Assembly (NCBI GenBank): GCA_002389645.1
Contig: DGQE01000025.1
Coordinates: 6,200 to 70,199, forward strand
Source: Flavobacteriales bacterium UBA4422
GTDB taxonomy: Bacteria; Bacteroidota; Bacteroidia; Flavobacteriales_G; Salibacteraceae
Length of the DNA: 64,000 bases
Direction of reading: 5' to 3'
Position numbers and translations under genes: made by a program. The notes under the pieces were generated by a model that made no database searches, had not been told where the DNA came from, and saw only the letters and a list, made by a program, of their open reading frames with translations. Numbering within the stretch: the first letter of the stretch is position 1; each line of letters begins with the position of its first letter. Below are positions 8,598 through 17,262 of the stretch, one piece after another.

Positions 8598-9839
8598 ATG
8601 AAGTCAGTCGTTGTCTTCTTTCTATTTGCCTTTTGTTCTCTTAGCGGAGTTCAGGCCCAATCTCCTCAGAGAATTGAGGCGACTAGAATGGTTCAAATGG
8701 GCGATAACAATATGCAGCAAGCCTTATTTGAGCAGGCCATTTTCTCTTACACCAACGCCATTGCTACAGATCCGTATTACGCTGAAGCTTACATGAAACG
8801 CGCCTCGCTGTATAGAAAGCTAGGTAGATATAGAGAAGCGAAGCAGGATTATGAAAAAGCAAGAATGATGAATCCTTATTCGGCTTATGTAATGGATGCC
8901 AATGCGAAGATCAGCTTCCTAGCCACCGATTATAAAAAGGGTTTAGAAGAAATAGAAGAAGCCATCAAATTGGATCCCAGCAACGAAGATCATATTGACC
9001 ATCGTGTGGATGGGCGCATTCTATCGGGAGAATACGCATTAGCGAAAGACGATATAGCTCATTTACTTGAAAGCTCTTACAACGTAGAGCTGACATACCT
9101 TAAACAGGCATTGGTTTATTTCTTAGAAGGTGAACTAGAGCAATCTGAACCATCATTGCATCAAGTATTAGAACTTAATCCTGAAAATGCATTGGCTTTA
9201 GACGTGCAAGGACTAATTGATTTAAAGAGAGGTGAATTTCAATCTGCATTAGAACAATTTGATGCTGCCTTGAAAGTCAATCCTGAATTTAGTTTAGCTG
9301 TTTACAACAAGGGAATCACTTACAGGATGATGGGAGATGACGTCCAAGCACTGAAGTATTTTGACGAAGCAATTTCCATGCAGTTGGACCTTTCAAAAAC
9401 CTACTTTGAAAGAGGATTGGTGAAAAAAGAAATGGGGAATTTTGCTGGATCGATCAACGATTATTCTAAGGTGAATGAATTTGACACCGTTTACTTCAAC
9501 GCCATTTATAATCGGGCCTTTTCCTATAAAATGATGGGCGACTTCCCTTCTGCTTTGGTGGATGCCAATGAGGCTGTTAAATTAAGACCAAAAGATGCTA
9601 GCGCTTGGGGAATGCGAGGGAATATCTACCTCCTGTTTGGTGATTATGACCAGGCCATCACCAACTATGATGAAGCTTTAAAGTGGACGAATTCGCAAGG
9701 TGAGATCATGTTCAACAAAGGATTGGCAGAACTCTTTGATCATCGTGTTAGGGAGGGTTGCTCCACACTTAAGAGTACAGTCGAAGAGCATGGATACGAA
9801 CACGGAAGAAATGCTTTGGCAAATTTTTGCGGGCCTTAA
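8598..9839 (+). CDS. Exported tetratricopeptide repeat protein
   Basis: From the ATG at 8598 the protein begins with a clean signal peptide ('MKSVVVFFLFAFCSLSG', cleavage after VQA near Q21), so I prefer this over upstream in-frame starts that would add about 20 residues. The rest is a solenoid of about ten TPR-type 34-residue units, with repeated patterns such as 'ALEQFDAALKVNPEFSLA', 'ALKYFDEAISMQLDLSK' and 'AITNYDEALKWTNSQ'. It probably acts as a periplasmic or outer-membrane scaffold. No catalytic domain or sorting domain is present, and the partner is unknown. Confidence 0.85.
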   Translation: MKSVVVFFLFAFCSLSGVQAQSPQRIEATRMVQMGDNNMQQALFEQAIFSYTNAIATDPYYAEAYMKRASLYRKLGRYREAKQDYEKARMMNPYSAYVMDANAKISFLATDYKKGLEEIEEAIKLDPSNEDHIDHRVDGRILSGEYALAKDDIAHLLESSYNVELTYLKQALVYFLEGELEQSEPSLHQVLELNPENALALDVQGLIDLKRGEFQSALEQFDAALKVNPEFSLAVYNKGITYRMMGDDVQALKYFDEAISMQLDLSKTYFERGLVKKEMGNFAGSINDYSKVNEFDTVYFNAIYNRAFSYKMMGDFPSALVDANEAVKLRPKDASAWGMRGNIYLLFGDYDQAITNYDEALKWTNSQGEIMFNKGLAELFDHRVREGCSTLKSTVEEHGYEHGRNALANFCGP

Positions 9840-9871
9840 AAAAGCTCGAGCTCTTTACAACCTAAGAAGTT

Positions 9872-9879
9872 TAGCTTCG
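9872..9879 (+). promoter_or_regulatory. TAGCTTCG -7-like box
   Basis: TAGCTTCG matches the Bacteroidota -7 consensus TAnnTTTG except for C at the seventh position. It ends 7 bases before the ATG at 9887, implying a very short leader. No convincing -33 TTTG is visible. Confidence 0.35.
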
Positions 9880-9886
9880 CTTTTCC

Positions 9887-10870
9887 ATGGATCAAGTCTA
9901 TATCAACGGTCGTTTTCTTAATCAAAAGCTCAGCGGAGTGCAGCGCTATGCTAGCGGCTTATTGAACCATTTAGAATTCGAGGTGACCATTGAGAAAAGC
10001 CCTTGCGATACCGCTGCAAAATGCATCATTTGGGAGCAAGTAACCCTTCCCAACCAACTCAAGAAAAAGCGCTCTCCTCTCCTACTCAATTTTTGCAACA
10101 CAGCGCCCATCAATTACCAAAATCAAATCGTTACTATTCACGATTTGGCTGTGTTTGAGAATCCCAAGTGGTTTTCTAGGAGCTTTGCTGCCTATTACAA
10201 ATTCTTGCAGCCTAGAATTGCAAGCAACGCTATACACATAGTTACTGTTTCTGAATTTTCAAAAAACGAAATTCAACAACACCTGAAAATATCAACCGAC
10301 AAAATCTCGGTGATCCATCCCGGATTGAATGAAGGTTTGGCAACAAAAACCTCAGTGAAACCAGCGGGTATCAACTCAAAATTCATCTTAATGGTGGGCA
10401 GTCATGATCTGCGCAAAAATTTTGATTTTGCTGTTGAACATTCTCAAGATATTGTCAATGAACTGAACTTAAAACTGGTGCATGTTGGAAGGCCGTCACA
10501 TATATTTTCAGGCAACATAAAACAACCTAACGGTTCTACAATTCAACTCACAGACGCGACAGATCAAGAACTAAAATGGCTTTACGAAAATGCAGCAGCG
10601 TTGATTCAACCTTCTATCTATGAAGGCTTCAGCTTGGTGCCCATGGAAGCAAGATCATTGGGTTGTCCCGTGCTTGCATCTGACATTCCAGTGCATCGCG
10701 AAGTGCTAATTGATAAGGTACAGTACTTTCAATTGCACAATCCAGAATCATTTAAAACAGCATTAGAAAACCTGCTATCGGTTAAAAAGCCACTGCCGAA
10801 AGCAAAATGGAATTACGATTTCAAAACATCGGCAGAAAAATGGAAGGATTTGATCGCTCGATTTGAATGA
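9887..10870 (+). CDS. GT4-type glycosyltransferase
   Basis: A 327-residue GT-B fold glycosyltransferase. The C-terminal half has 'MVGSHDLRKNFDFAVEH' (nucleotide-sugar domain entry) and the family signature 'YEGFSLVPMEARSLGCPV' with the E-x7-E motif, followed by 'ASDIPVHREV'. The N-terminal domain includes 'LSGVQRYASGLL', the usual acceptor-side glycine loop of GT4 enzymes. It likely adds a sugar to a surface polysaccharide or lipid-linked intermediate at the cytoplasmic face. It starts the 9.9-13.2 kb glycan block and is followed 29 bases later by another GT4 gene. Donor and acceptor cannot be predicted. Confidence 0.85.
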   Translation: MDQVYINGRFLNQKLSGVQRYASGLLNHLEFEVTIEKSPCDTAAKCIIWEQVTLPNQLKKKRSPLLLNFCNTAPINYQNQIVTIHDLAVFENPKWFSRSFAAYYKFLQPRIASNAIHIVTVSEFSKNEIQQHLKISTDKISVIHPGLNEGLATKTSVKPAGINSKFILMVGSHDLRKNFDFAVEHSQDIVNELNLKLVHVGRPSHIFSGNIKQPNGSTIQLTDATDQELKWLYENAAALIQPSIYEGFSLVPMEARSLGCPVLASDIPVHREVLIDKVQYFQLHNPESFKTALENLLSVKKPLPKAKWNYDFKTSAEKWKDLIARFE

Positions 10871-10899
10871 TGAATCACAATGGCTACATTTCGGCCTGA

Positions 10900-12018
10900 A
10901 TGAAAGTTGCATTTATACACGATTGGTTTACGATTCCTGCAGGAGCTGAAAAAGTGGCGGCAGAGATCATCGACATCATCCAACCCCATGGCGTGCTGGC
11001 ACTTTTCAATTTCATGGATTTCAAGTCACTGCAAAAAATCACACAAGGCCGTGGTGTAAAAACTTCTTTTCTGCAGCAAATCCCGCAAGCCAGTGAGCAC
11101 TATCGGCAATTGGCTCCACTGTACCCCCGTGCCATTGCCCATTTAGATGTGTCCAAATACAATGTCATTATTTCTTCATCTTGGATGGCCGCCAAAGGTG
11201 TTTCTAAATCGAAGAACCAAACTCATATATCGTATTGCCACACCCCAATGCGCTTTGCTTGGGATATGGAAGAGACCTATTTGAGAAAATATGGATTTAA
11301 CTCAGGAATCAAGAAGTTTTTGGCAAAGGCATTGATCAAACGCCTCAAGAAATGGGATGAAAAAACGGCTAAAGACGTAGATTTCTTCGTTGCCAATTCC
11401 AAATTTGTTGCCAAACGGATCAAGAAAGCATACAATAGAAAAAGCACGGTGATTTATCCGCCCGTGGACACGCAGCGCTTTACATTAAAAGAGCATAAAG
11501 AAGACTACTACTTCACTGCGGCTCGCTTTGTTGATTATAAAAATATCGAACTCATCATTCAAGCGTTTTCTAAGCTTCCAAAGCATCGTTTGGTTATTGC
11601 AGGCAAAGGTCCAATGGAGTCATATTTGAAAAAAATTGCCACACCGAATGTCACTTTCTTAGGTTGGGTAGACGATGATAAATTGGTTGGCTTAATGCAA
11701 AATGCCAGGGCTTTTGTGAATGCATCTGTTGAAGATTTTGGCATAGCCGGACTTGAAGCACAATCGTGCGGAACGCCAGTCATAGCTTTAGGAAAAGGCG
11801 GCTATTTAGAAACGGTAATCGAAAATGAAACAGGAATGTTCTTTAACCGAGAACATCCCGAGGTTTTGGTGGATACAATCCTTCGTTTCGAGCGCCACGA
11901 ATTTGATCCTTATGTGATTCGCAGAAATGCCAAACGATTCGATAAAGAGGTTTTTCGCGAGCGTTTCTTGAATTTCTTCCTCGATAAATGTTTTGACAAT
12001 GCCAAAGTCGTGGCTTGA
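10900..12018 (+). CDS. GT4-type glycosyltransferase, WbaZ/mannosyltransferase-like
   Basis: A 372-residue GT-B glycosyltransferase. 'FIHDWFTIPAGAEKVAAEI' is the N-terminal acceptor loop, 'SYCHTPMRFAWDMEETYL' is characteristic of the WbaZ/WbpY-like mannosyltransferase subgroup, and 'VDTQRFT..EDYYFTAARFVDYKN' starts the donor-binding domain. The E-x7-E motif is in 'VEDFGIAGLEAQSCGTPV'. It probably extends an O-antigen or capsule repeat unit from a GDP- or UDP-sugar. The TACATTTCG-like string near 10884 is a weak -7 candidate. The end overlaps the next gene by 20 bases, so the two are likely coupled. Confidence 0.85.
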   Translation: MKVAFIHDWFTIPAGAEKVAAEIIDIIQPHGVLALFNFMDFKSLQKITQGRGVKTSFLQQIPQASEHYRQLAPLYPRAIAHLDVSKYNVIISSSWMAAKGVSKSKNQTHISYCHTPMRFAWDMEETYLRKYGFNSGIKKFLAKALIKRLKKWDEKTAKDVDFFVANSKFVAKRIKKAYNRKSTVIYPPVDTQRFTLKEHKEDYYFTAARFVDYKNIELIIQAFSKLPKHRLVIAGKGPMESYLKKIATPNVTFLGWVDDDKLVGLMQNARAFVNASVEDFGIAGLEAQSCGTPVIALGKGGYLETVIENETGMFFNREHPEVLVDTILRFERHEFDPYVIRRNAKRFDKEVFRERFLNFFLDKCFDNAKVVA

Positions 12019-13162
12019 TCGTCTTGAGCTGGGGCTCGTTCTCATTCTTAGCGGCTTTGTGTTTTGGCCCAACGCGATTCCATCGATTTGCTTGATTTCC
12101 ATTCTTGGTTTAAGAATTATTCAGCAGCGAAAACGTGCTTTTCCGAATGGAAAGGAATGGTGGATGCTTCTGCCGCTGCTCGCGATATTGGTTTCATGGA
12201 TCGGTTTTGGATTTCAGCAAGATGGCACGCGCGAAGTGCAACTTTGGGCAACGTGGTTGGCTGCCTTCATCTATTTCAAATCGAGTCCGTTTAAGAGCCA
12301 TTTCACGAAAGGATTCATCTTCTTTTCGTTTGCTCAAGCCATATTGGTTCTGGCCTACTTTACATTGGCAGAGCCATTGTCAAGCGCTGGTTTCAGCCAG
12401 TCTTTTCGTGATACGATTGAGCGTGTTTTTCACGTTCACCCGACATTTTTAAGCACTGCTTGGATGTGGGCGGCTTTCTTGGCGATCACTCAATTGAATA
12501 TTCTTTGGAGAAATCGATTGCTACTTGCCAGTGTACTGATTTTAATGGCAGTTCTTTCCGGAGGTAGAATGCCTGTAATTGCTGGCGCAATTGTACTGAC
12601 AATCTTCAGCATTTCACAGATTCAACCGCTCAAGTATAAAGTACTCGCATCCGCTTCCATTGGACTTTTCTTTATGGCCAATGTTCTATTTAATCCATTG
12701 ATCTCGCAACGGTTTGATGAACTTACATCATTAAGTGTAGATTATACCGAAGGGCAACTTTTAACCTCGACTCAGTTGCGGTTGGGTATTTGGAAATGCA
12801 GCAGGCTGTCTATCCAAGACCATTGGTTGTTGGGTGTAGGAACAGGAAATACGAGAGAAGTATTAGAAACCTGCTACCACGATTATCAGCAGGTGGAGTT
12901 TTTTGACACGGAGTTCAACACCCACAATCAATACATGCACTTTTGGCTGACAGGTGGAGTTTTTAGCTTTTTCGCCTTCATTATTTTCTTTGGGTTGATC
13001 ATGAGCAAGGCTTGGAAAAACAAGAATTACGACTTGCTCTATTTCTATTTGTTCGTTGGATTAATTTTCTTGACTGAGAACTACTTCAGTCGGCAGTTTG
13101 GAATGATGTTCACCTCATTCTTTCTTTTCAGCTTTTACTATCGAAAAGATCAAATTAGTTGA
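11999..13162 (+). CDS. O-antigen ligase / Wzy-type polymerase family membrane protein
   Basis: A ~387-residue protein with about ten hydrophobic helices and one large periplasmic-type loop containing 'DHWLLGVGTGNTREVL' and 'DTEFNTHNQYMHFWLTGG', the conserved G-x-G-x-G and H-N-x-Y elements of the Wzy_C/O-antigen ligase family. It would polymerise repeat units or ligate glycan to lipid A core or another acceptor on the periplasmic side. I choose the ATG at 11999 rather than the TTG at 11993; either overlaps the GT4 gene end. Its 3' end overlaps the convergent sulfotransferase fusion gene by 13 bases. Ligase and polymerase cannot be told apart from sequence. Confidence 0.8.
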   Translation: MPKSWLDRLELGLVLILSGFVFWPNAIPSICLISILGLRIIQQRKRAFPNGKEWWMLLPLLAILVSWIGFGFQQDGTREVQLWATWLAAFIYFKSSPFKSHFTKGFIFFSFAQAILVLAYFTLAEPLSSAGFSQSFRDTIERVFHVHPTFLSTAWMWAAFLAITQLNILWRNRLLLASVLILMAVLSGGRMPVIAGAIVLTIFSISQIQPLKYKVLASASIGLFFMANVLFNPLISQRFDELTSLSVDYTEGQLLTSTQLRLGIWKCSRLSIQDHWLLGVGTGNTREVLETCYHDYQQVEFFDTEFNTHNQYMHFWLTGGVFSFFAFIIFFGLIMSKAWKNKNYDLLYFYLFVGLIFLTENYFSRQFGMMFTSFFLFSFYYRKDQIS

Positions 13163-15042
13163 CGCAGCGTTTGTTGCCAAGTTCGTTTCCAAGAAAAATT
13201 CCAGGATTGACGCATCGAAATCAGGTCAATATTTTCAAGAGTTGATTGATCGATGAGTGCCATCAATCCTTTCTTGATTTCATCCAAATCCATCGGATCA
13301 CATAGAATTCCTTGTTGTCCAGCCAACTCGGGCAACGATGATGAATTGGATACTAAAACGGGCGTTCCGCATGCCATCGCTTCGAGCACAGGCAATCCAA
13401 AGCCTTCATACAAACTGATGTAGCAAAAGCCTGAAGCCAAGGTATACAGTGCAGGCAAATGTTCATCCTGCACAAATCCCGTAAAGTGAATTTGACCTTT
13501 GCATTGCGCTGGAATTTTCACCGAATTCCATTTCCAACCCTTTCTTCCAACCAACACCAAATGGTATTCATTGCGCAAGGCTTCACTCAATTCTGAATAG
13601 GCATTGATCAATCGAAGGATGTTCTTGCGCGGTTCTAGTGTTGAAACGCTCAACAAGAATTTTTGATTTGGAAGTTCATACCGCTCTTTCACCAATTGCA
13701 GCAAATGCTGATTGTTAATGGGATAAAATGTTTTTCGATTTACTCCTTCGTAAATCAGTGTTGAGTCAAATCCTTGCTTAGAAAGATCAGCGGCTGTAGA
13801 TTGAGAAACTGCTATGCATTGCACATTATTCTCTCGAATCCATTGCATTCCTTCGGTAGCCAATCGCGCGTTATTCTCTTCATGTAAGCCAGGATGAGAA
13901 TGATGCGTTGTATCGTGAATCACCACGAATTTTTTGTTGGATTCGATTCCTTTTATTGCTTCAAAATGTTGAGGTAGAGTCAAAAGCAGCGCATCGTAAA
14001 GCACTCTAGCTTTTTCACTGATTTGCTTGGCTCGATTCGATTGCAATTTTTGAATTGGAAAGGTGCGTGCAACACTATTATAGGCTGTATCAGGAAGAAT
14101 AGCTTTCAGCACAATCTTAGCCAACATGAATAATTGGTTTTGCTTGATGCTATGCGCTTGACCTTCCAATGCCAAGGCCTCCTCCATCGAAATTATATTG
14201 CCATTAATGAGAACATCAATTTGAACAGAACTTCGAAATGATTTTGCGGCCAAGAGCAGTTCATGAACATAGCGCTTAATTCCATCAAAAAAAGGCTCAC
14301 TCAATTTTGAAGCTTCAATGAGAATGAGTTTTTTTTCAGTGTTGATACTCTTCTCAATATGCTTAAAGTCATCACCATTCAAGCGATAGCCCATTTGCTC
14401 CATCATTTCGCCATGCAAGTGCCAAAATAGGGTTTGCTGAAATTCAGACATCTCTTCCTTCCATCCGTTCACCTTCCCTTTTCGAAACCATGATGGTGCG
14501 AGGTTCTTATCCAAGAAATATTTTCCAGAACCGTATTCTGGCTGGCCGTTTTTTAAGCTCGAAAAGCTCGGTAGGTTTTGCGTGTTGGGCTCTGGTAATG
14601 TGATGAACGCCCTCAATCTTTCGCATTGTTCGATGGGATTTTGAATCAAATCTTCGAAATGAATCACCAAATCAGCTCTTTTCAACCAAGATTCTGTGTG
14701 CGTTGACCATCCGCCAAAGTGACTCCCTTCGGCAGCATAAATGGCTTCATTCAAATTTTGATCAAAGTAGCTTTCAGGAGATACAACATCTTTTCTGTGG
14801 TGGGCAAAAGAGACTGCTGCATCTCTTCCATCGCGCACCAAAAGCACAATCTTTTGCTGCACTAACTCCATCGGCAATTCATCAGGAAGATGATGGGTTT
14901 TCACTACTCCAGCTTCTTGCCAATCTTCATCCGGACCGTAACCATCAGTCAGATAAGTAGATGAAGAAATGCCATATAACTCAAAAAGCACATTTCTGAG
15001 GAAGGTGTTTCCACTGCGCGGATATGAAACAAGAGTGATCAA
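13150..15042 (-). CDS. Sulfotransferase-GT4 glycosyltransferase fusion protein
   Basis: A 630-residue two-domain protein. Residues 1-225 form a PAPS-dependent sulfotransferase: 'SYPRSGNTFLRNVL' is the 5'-phosphosulfate loop and 'LLVRDGRDAAVSF' the 3'-phosphate-binding segment. Residues ~235-630 form a GT4 glycosyltransferase with 'FFDGIKRYVHELL', 'STLEPRKNILRLINAY' and the E-x7-E signature in 'YEGFGLPVLEAMACGTPV'. The frame is continuous with no stop or internal restart, so the fusion is real in this sequence. It suggests transfer of a sugar and sulfation of the same glycan by one cytoplasmic protein. Head to head with a methyltransferase-like gene and tail to tail with the ligase-type gene, it belongs to the local surface-glycan block. 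Confidence 0.85.
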   Translation of the reverse strand: MITLVSYPRSGNTFLRNVLFELYGISSSTYLTDGYGPDEDWQEAGVVKTHHLPDELPMELVQQKIVLLVRDGRDAAVSFAHHRKDVVSPESYFDQNLNEAIYAAEGSHFGGWSTHTESWLKRADLVIHFEDLIQNPIEQCERLRAFITLPEPNTQNLPSFSSLKNGQPEYGSGKYFLDKNLAPSWFRKGKVNGWKEEMSEFQQTLFWHLHGEMMEQMGYRLNGDDFKHIEKSINTEKKLILIEASKLSEPFFDGIKRYVHELLLAAKSFRSSVQIDVLINGNIISMEEALALEGQAHSIKQNQLFMLAKIVLKAILPDTAYNSVARTFPIQKLQSNRAKQISEKARVLYDALLLTLPQHFEAIKGIESNKKFVVIHDTTHHSHPGLHEENNARLATEGMQWIRENNVQCIAVSQSTAADLSKQGFDSTLIYEGVNRKTFYPINNQHLLQLVKERYELPNQKFLLSVSTLEPRKNILRLINAYSELSEALRNEYHLVLVGRKGWKWNSVKIPAQCKGQIHFTGFVQDEHLPALYTLASGFCYISLYEGFGLPVLEAMACGTPVLVSNSSSLPELAGQQGILCDPMDLDEIKKGLMALIDQSTLENIDLISMRQSWNFSWKRTWQQTLRQLI

Positions 15043-15101
15043 TTAAATTTTGCTTGTTCAAAGATGAGTTTTGTGAATTGAAAAACTCAACTTTGAAGCA
15101 G

Positions 15102-15590
15102 ATGCCTACTTGGAAAATCATTATATCTTTTCTTCTGCCTGCTTTGAGCTTAATCGGAATTCCTTGGGCCATTCATAATTGGATTGAAGTGTTGAGCTTC
15201 GGTTCATCGTTTGCCAGCATTGCCGGATTTATCCTGATTTTAACTGGAGTAAGCTTCTTAGCTTGGTCGAGTGTGCTGTTTGTGGCATTCGGACAAGGGA
15301 CAATGGCTCCGTGGGATGCACCAAAAAAGATGATTGTATTAGGGCCGTATCGCTACGTTAGAAACCCAATGGCTATCGCTATCATCACAACTTTATGGGG
15401 TGAAACACTCTTATTCAACTCATTTTACATCCTTGGCTGGTCTTTGGTTTATTGGATATTGAATTACGTTTTCATCGTATTCATTGAAGAAAAAGAATTG
15501 CAAAAGAAATTCGGTGAATCGTATTCTAAATACATGAAAGAAGTTCCCCGATGGATGCCGCTAGACAAAGCGGTTCATTTTGATCCATAA
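15102..15590 (+). CDS. Isoprenylcysteine carboxylmethyltransferase-like membrane protein
   Basis: From the ATG at 15102 this is a 162-residue membrane protein with three or four helices, then 'MIVLGPYRYVRNPMAIAI' and the C-terminal 'FIEEKELQKKFGESYSKYM', the ICMT/PEMT-like methyltransferase signature (GPYRYxRNPM and E-E...Y..Y). It is expected to methylate a lipid-like or membrane substrate using SAM. The in-frame TTG at 15054 would add 16 residues but crowds the divergent fusion gene, so the ATG is preferred. It is a paralogue of the gene at 4961-5392, with a variant RNP instead of RHP. murQ follows 21 bases later. Confidence 0.75.
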   Translation: MPTWKIIISFLLPALSLIGIPWAIHNWIEVLSFGSSFASIAGFILILTGVSFLAWSSVLFVAFGQGTMAPWDAPKKMIVLGPYRYVRNPMAIAIITTLWGETLLFNSFYILGWSLVYWILNYVFIVFIEEKELQKKFGESYSKYMKEVPRWMPLDKAVHFDP

Positions 15591-15611
15591 AACAAGTACA
15601 TAAATTTCTCT

Positions 15612-16427
15612 ATGTCAAACCGCGTTACAGAATCCACATCCAACTACGACAAGCTCGAACAAATGAGCGTTCGAGAATTGCTCGTCAACATGAATCAAGA
15701 GGATAAAACAGTGCCTCTTGCCATCGAGAAAGCTATTCCAAACATTGAAACATTGGCAGAAGCGGTGTTTGATAAACTCAAAAATGGCGGTCGACTTTTC
15801 TACATCGGAGCAGGAACAAGTGGTAGATTAGGAATTGTTGACGCGAGTGAATGTCCGCCAACTTATGGCGTGCCTCATGGCATGGTGATAGGCTTGATTG
15901 CAGGCGGTGATTCAGCGATCAGAAAAGCGGTAGAATTTGCCGAAGACGATCCTGATCAAGCTTGGAAAGATTTACAAGAACATAACATTTCCAGTAAAGA
16001 CATCGTTGTTGGAATTGCAGCTTCAGGCACCACACCCTATGTAATTGGAGGTTTACGCACGTGCCAAGAAAATGGCATAAGCACGGGCTGTGTCACATGC
16101 AATCCTAATGCACCTGTTACGCATGTATCAAACTTCCCCGTTGAAGTTGTAGTCGGTCCTGAATTCGTAACTGGAAGCACCCGCATGAAAGCCGGAACAG
16201 CGCAGAAATTGACGCTCAATATGATCACCACTTCAGTGATGGTGAAACTTGGACGTGTCAAGGGAAACAAGATGGTAGATATGCAATTGAGCAATGATAA
16301 ATTGGTAGATCGAGGAACCAAAATGGTGATGGCCGAAACCGGTTTAGACTATGAAAAAGCAAATGCACTTCTTCTGTCTGAAGGCAGCGTAAGAAAGGCT
16401 GTAGAAGCTAGTCAGAACAAAGACTAA
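15612..16427 (+). CDS. murQ: N-acetylmuramic acid 6-phosphate etherase
   Basis: MurQ cleaves the D-lactyl ether of MurNAc-6-phosphate to give GlcNAc-6-phosphate during cell-wall recycling. The 271-residue protein begins with the typical 'VTESTSNYDKLEQMSV', has the SIS-domain sugar-phosphate loop 'FYIGAGTSGRLGIVDASE' with the catalytic-region glutamate, then 'GIAASGTTPYVIGGL' and 'GPEFVTGSTRMKAGTAQK'. It is slightly shorter than E. coli MurQ (298) but all core motifs are present. No PTS transporter or AnmK gene is adjacent, so it stands apart from a recycling operon here. The upstream methyltransferase-like gene may be cotranscribed. Confidence 0.95.
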   Translation: MSNRVTESTSNYDKLEQMSVRELLVNMNQEDKTVPLAIEKAIPNIETLAEAVFDKLKNGGRLFYIGAGTSGRLGIVDASECPPTYGVPHGMVIGLIAGGDSAIRKAVEFAEDDPDQAWKDLQEHNISSKDIVVGIAASGTTPYVIGGLRTCQENGISTGCVTCNPNAPVTHVSNFPVEVVVGPEFVTGSTRMKAGTAQKLTLNMITTSVMVKLGRVKGNKMVDMQLSNDKLVDRGTKMVMAETGLDYEKANALLLSEGSVRKAVEASQNKD

Positions 16428-16479
16428 ATCTTGATGTTTTCTTTAATATCCTGATGCATTTAAATCACAAATGTGTCGG

Positions 16480-16487
16480 TAGCTTTG
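16480..16487 (+). promoter_or_regulatory. TAGCTTTG -7 promoter box
   Basis: TAGCTTTG is an exact TAnnTTTG match ending 10 bases before the ATG at 16498, so it probably drives the conserved hypothetical gene with a very short leader. Confidence 0.45.
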
Positions 16488-16497
16488 CAGTCGATTT

Positions 16498-17085
16498 ATG
16501 CACAACATTGAACCCTATTTTAACTGGAGAAACCTCTACATGGCAGTGGAAGATGAACGTTCTCCATTTTTCGGTCGTGAATATTCCGAGGTGTATTTTA
16601 CAGACTCGATTTACGACCACTATATTCACCCTCAGTGGGATAACATTGGCTCGGAAACACTTTTTCTAAAAATTCTTTACGCAGATTACGATGATCGGTA
16701 TGCTGTAATTGAATTGATGGGAGAATGGAATGACACGCTCCACAACGACATCATGACGTTGAAACGAGATATCGTTAATCAGCTGATTGATGAAGGAATC
16801 AACAAGTTCATTTTAATCGGTGAAAACGTGTTGAATTTTCATAGCTCAGATGACAGCTATTACGAAGAGTGGTTTGAAGATATTGAAGATGGTTGGACAG
16901 TGATGCTAAATTTCCGGGATCATGTTCTAAATGATTTCAGAGATGCAGGCGTAGATAATTACTTCATCAATGGAGGTCCACTGAATGATTTTGAATGGGG
17001 TTCTTTTAGGCCTTTGCAGCTATTTCAGCGAATTGAACAATTAGTTGAGCGAAGATTCGATCCGAATTATTTGATTGAAGAATGA
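16498..17085 (+). CDS. Conserved protein of unknown function, acidic
   Basis: This 195-residue soluble protein is strongly acidic and aromatic-rich, with no signal peptide or membrane helix. The middle part alternates strand and helix ('RYAVIELMGEWNDTLHNDI', then 'NKFILIGENVLNFHSSDDS', then 'WTVMLNFRDHVLNDFRDAG'), which could be a STAS-like or Rossmann-like alpha/beta fold, but I see no catalytic or nucleotide-binding motif. It has its own promoter box and lies between murQ and a giant surface protein gene; neither neighbour gives a functional clue. I do not recognise a named family. Confidence 0.7.
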   Translation: MHNIEPYFNWRNLYMAVEDERSPFFGREYSEVYFTDSIYDHYIHPQWDNIGSETLFLKILYADYDDRYAVIELMGEWNDTLHNDIMTLKRDIVNQLIDEGINKFILIGENVLNFHSSDDSYYEEWFEDIEDGWTVMLNFRDHVLNDFRDAGVDNYFINGGPLNDFEWGSFRPLQLFQRIEQLVERRFDPNYLIEE

Positions 17086-17226
17086 AACTAAATATGGTTT
17101 TTTAGGGTATAATCGAACGAATCATTGGTTTAATCGAAAAATTAAGAAGAATATTCTAAAAAAGAACCGGAAAAATTGTTTTACGCGTCTTAACCCTAAC
17201 TGGTCTCAGAGTTGACTTTCAATAAT

Positions 17227-17244
17227 TAACTTCGGGACCCCGAA
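17227..17244 (+). promoter_or_regulatory. -7-like box followed by leader hairpin
   Basis: TAACTTCG (17227-17234) resembles the TAnnTTTG -7 box. Overlapping it, TTCGGGACCCCGAA (17231-17244) is a perfect inverted repeat. The TTG start lies 18 bases further on. The hairpin would overlap the transcription start region, so it could be a 5' stem or an operator; which is unknown. Confidence 0.3.
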
Positions 17245-17262
17245 CAAAACAACCTACTAAGC

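Noticed and set aside
4961..15590. Two ICMT-like genes as a mobile or duplicated cassette
   Set aside because: Sequences are divergent, in different contexts, with no flanking repeats; ordinary paralogues.
17086..17262. Possible small RNA or tRNA gene in the 177-base gap before the giant surface gene
   Set aside because: No cloverleaf arms or tRNA boxes could be found; only a short palindrome and promoter-like string are visible.
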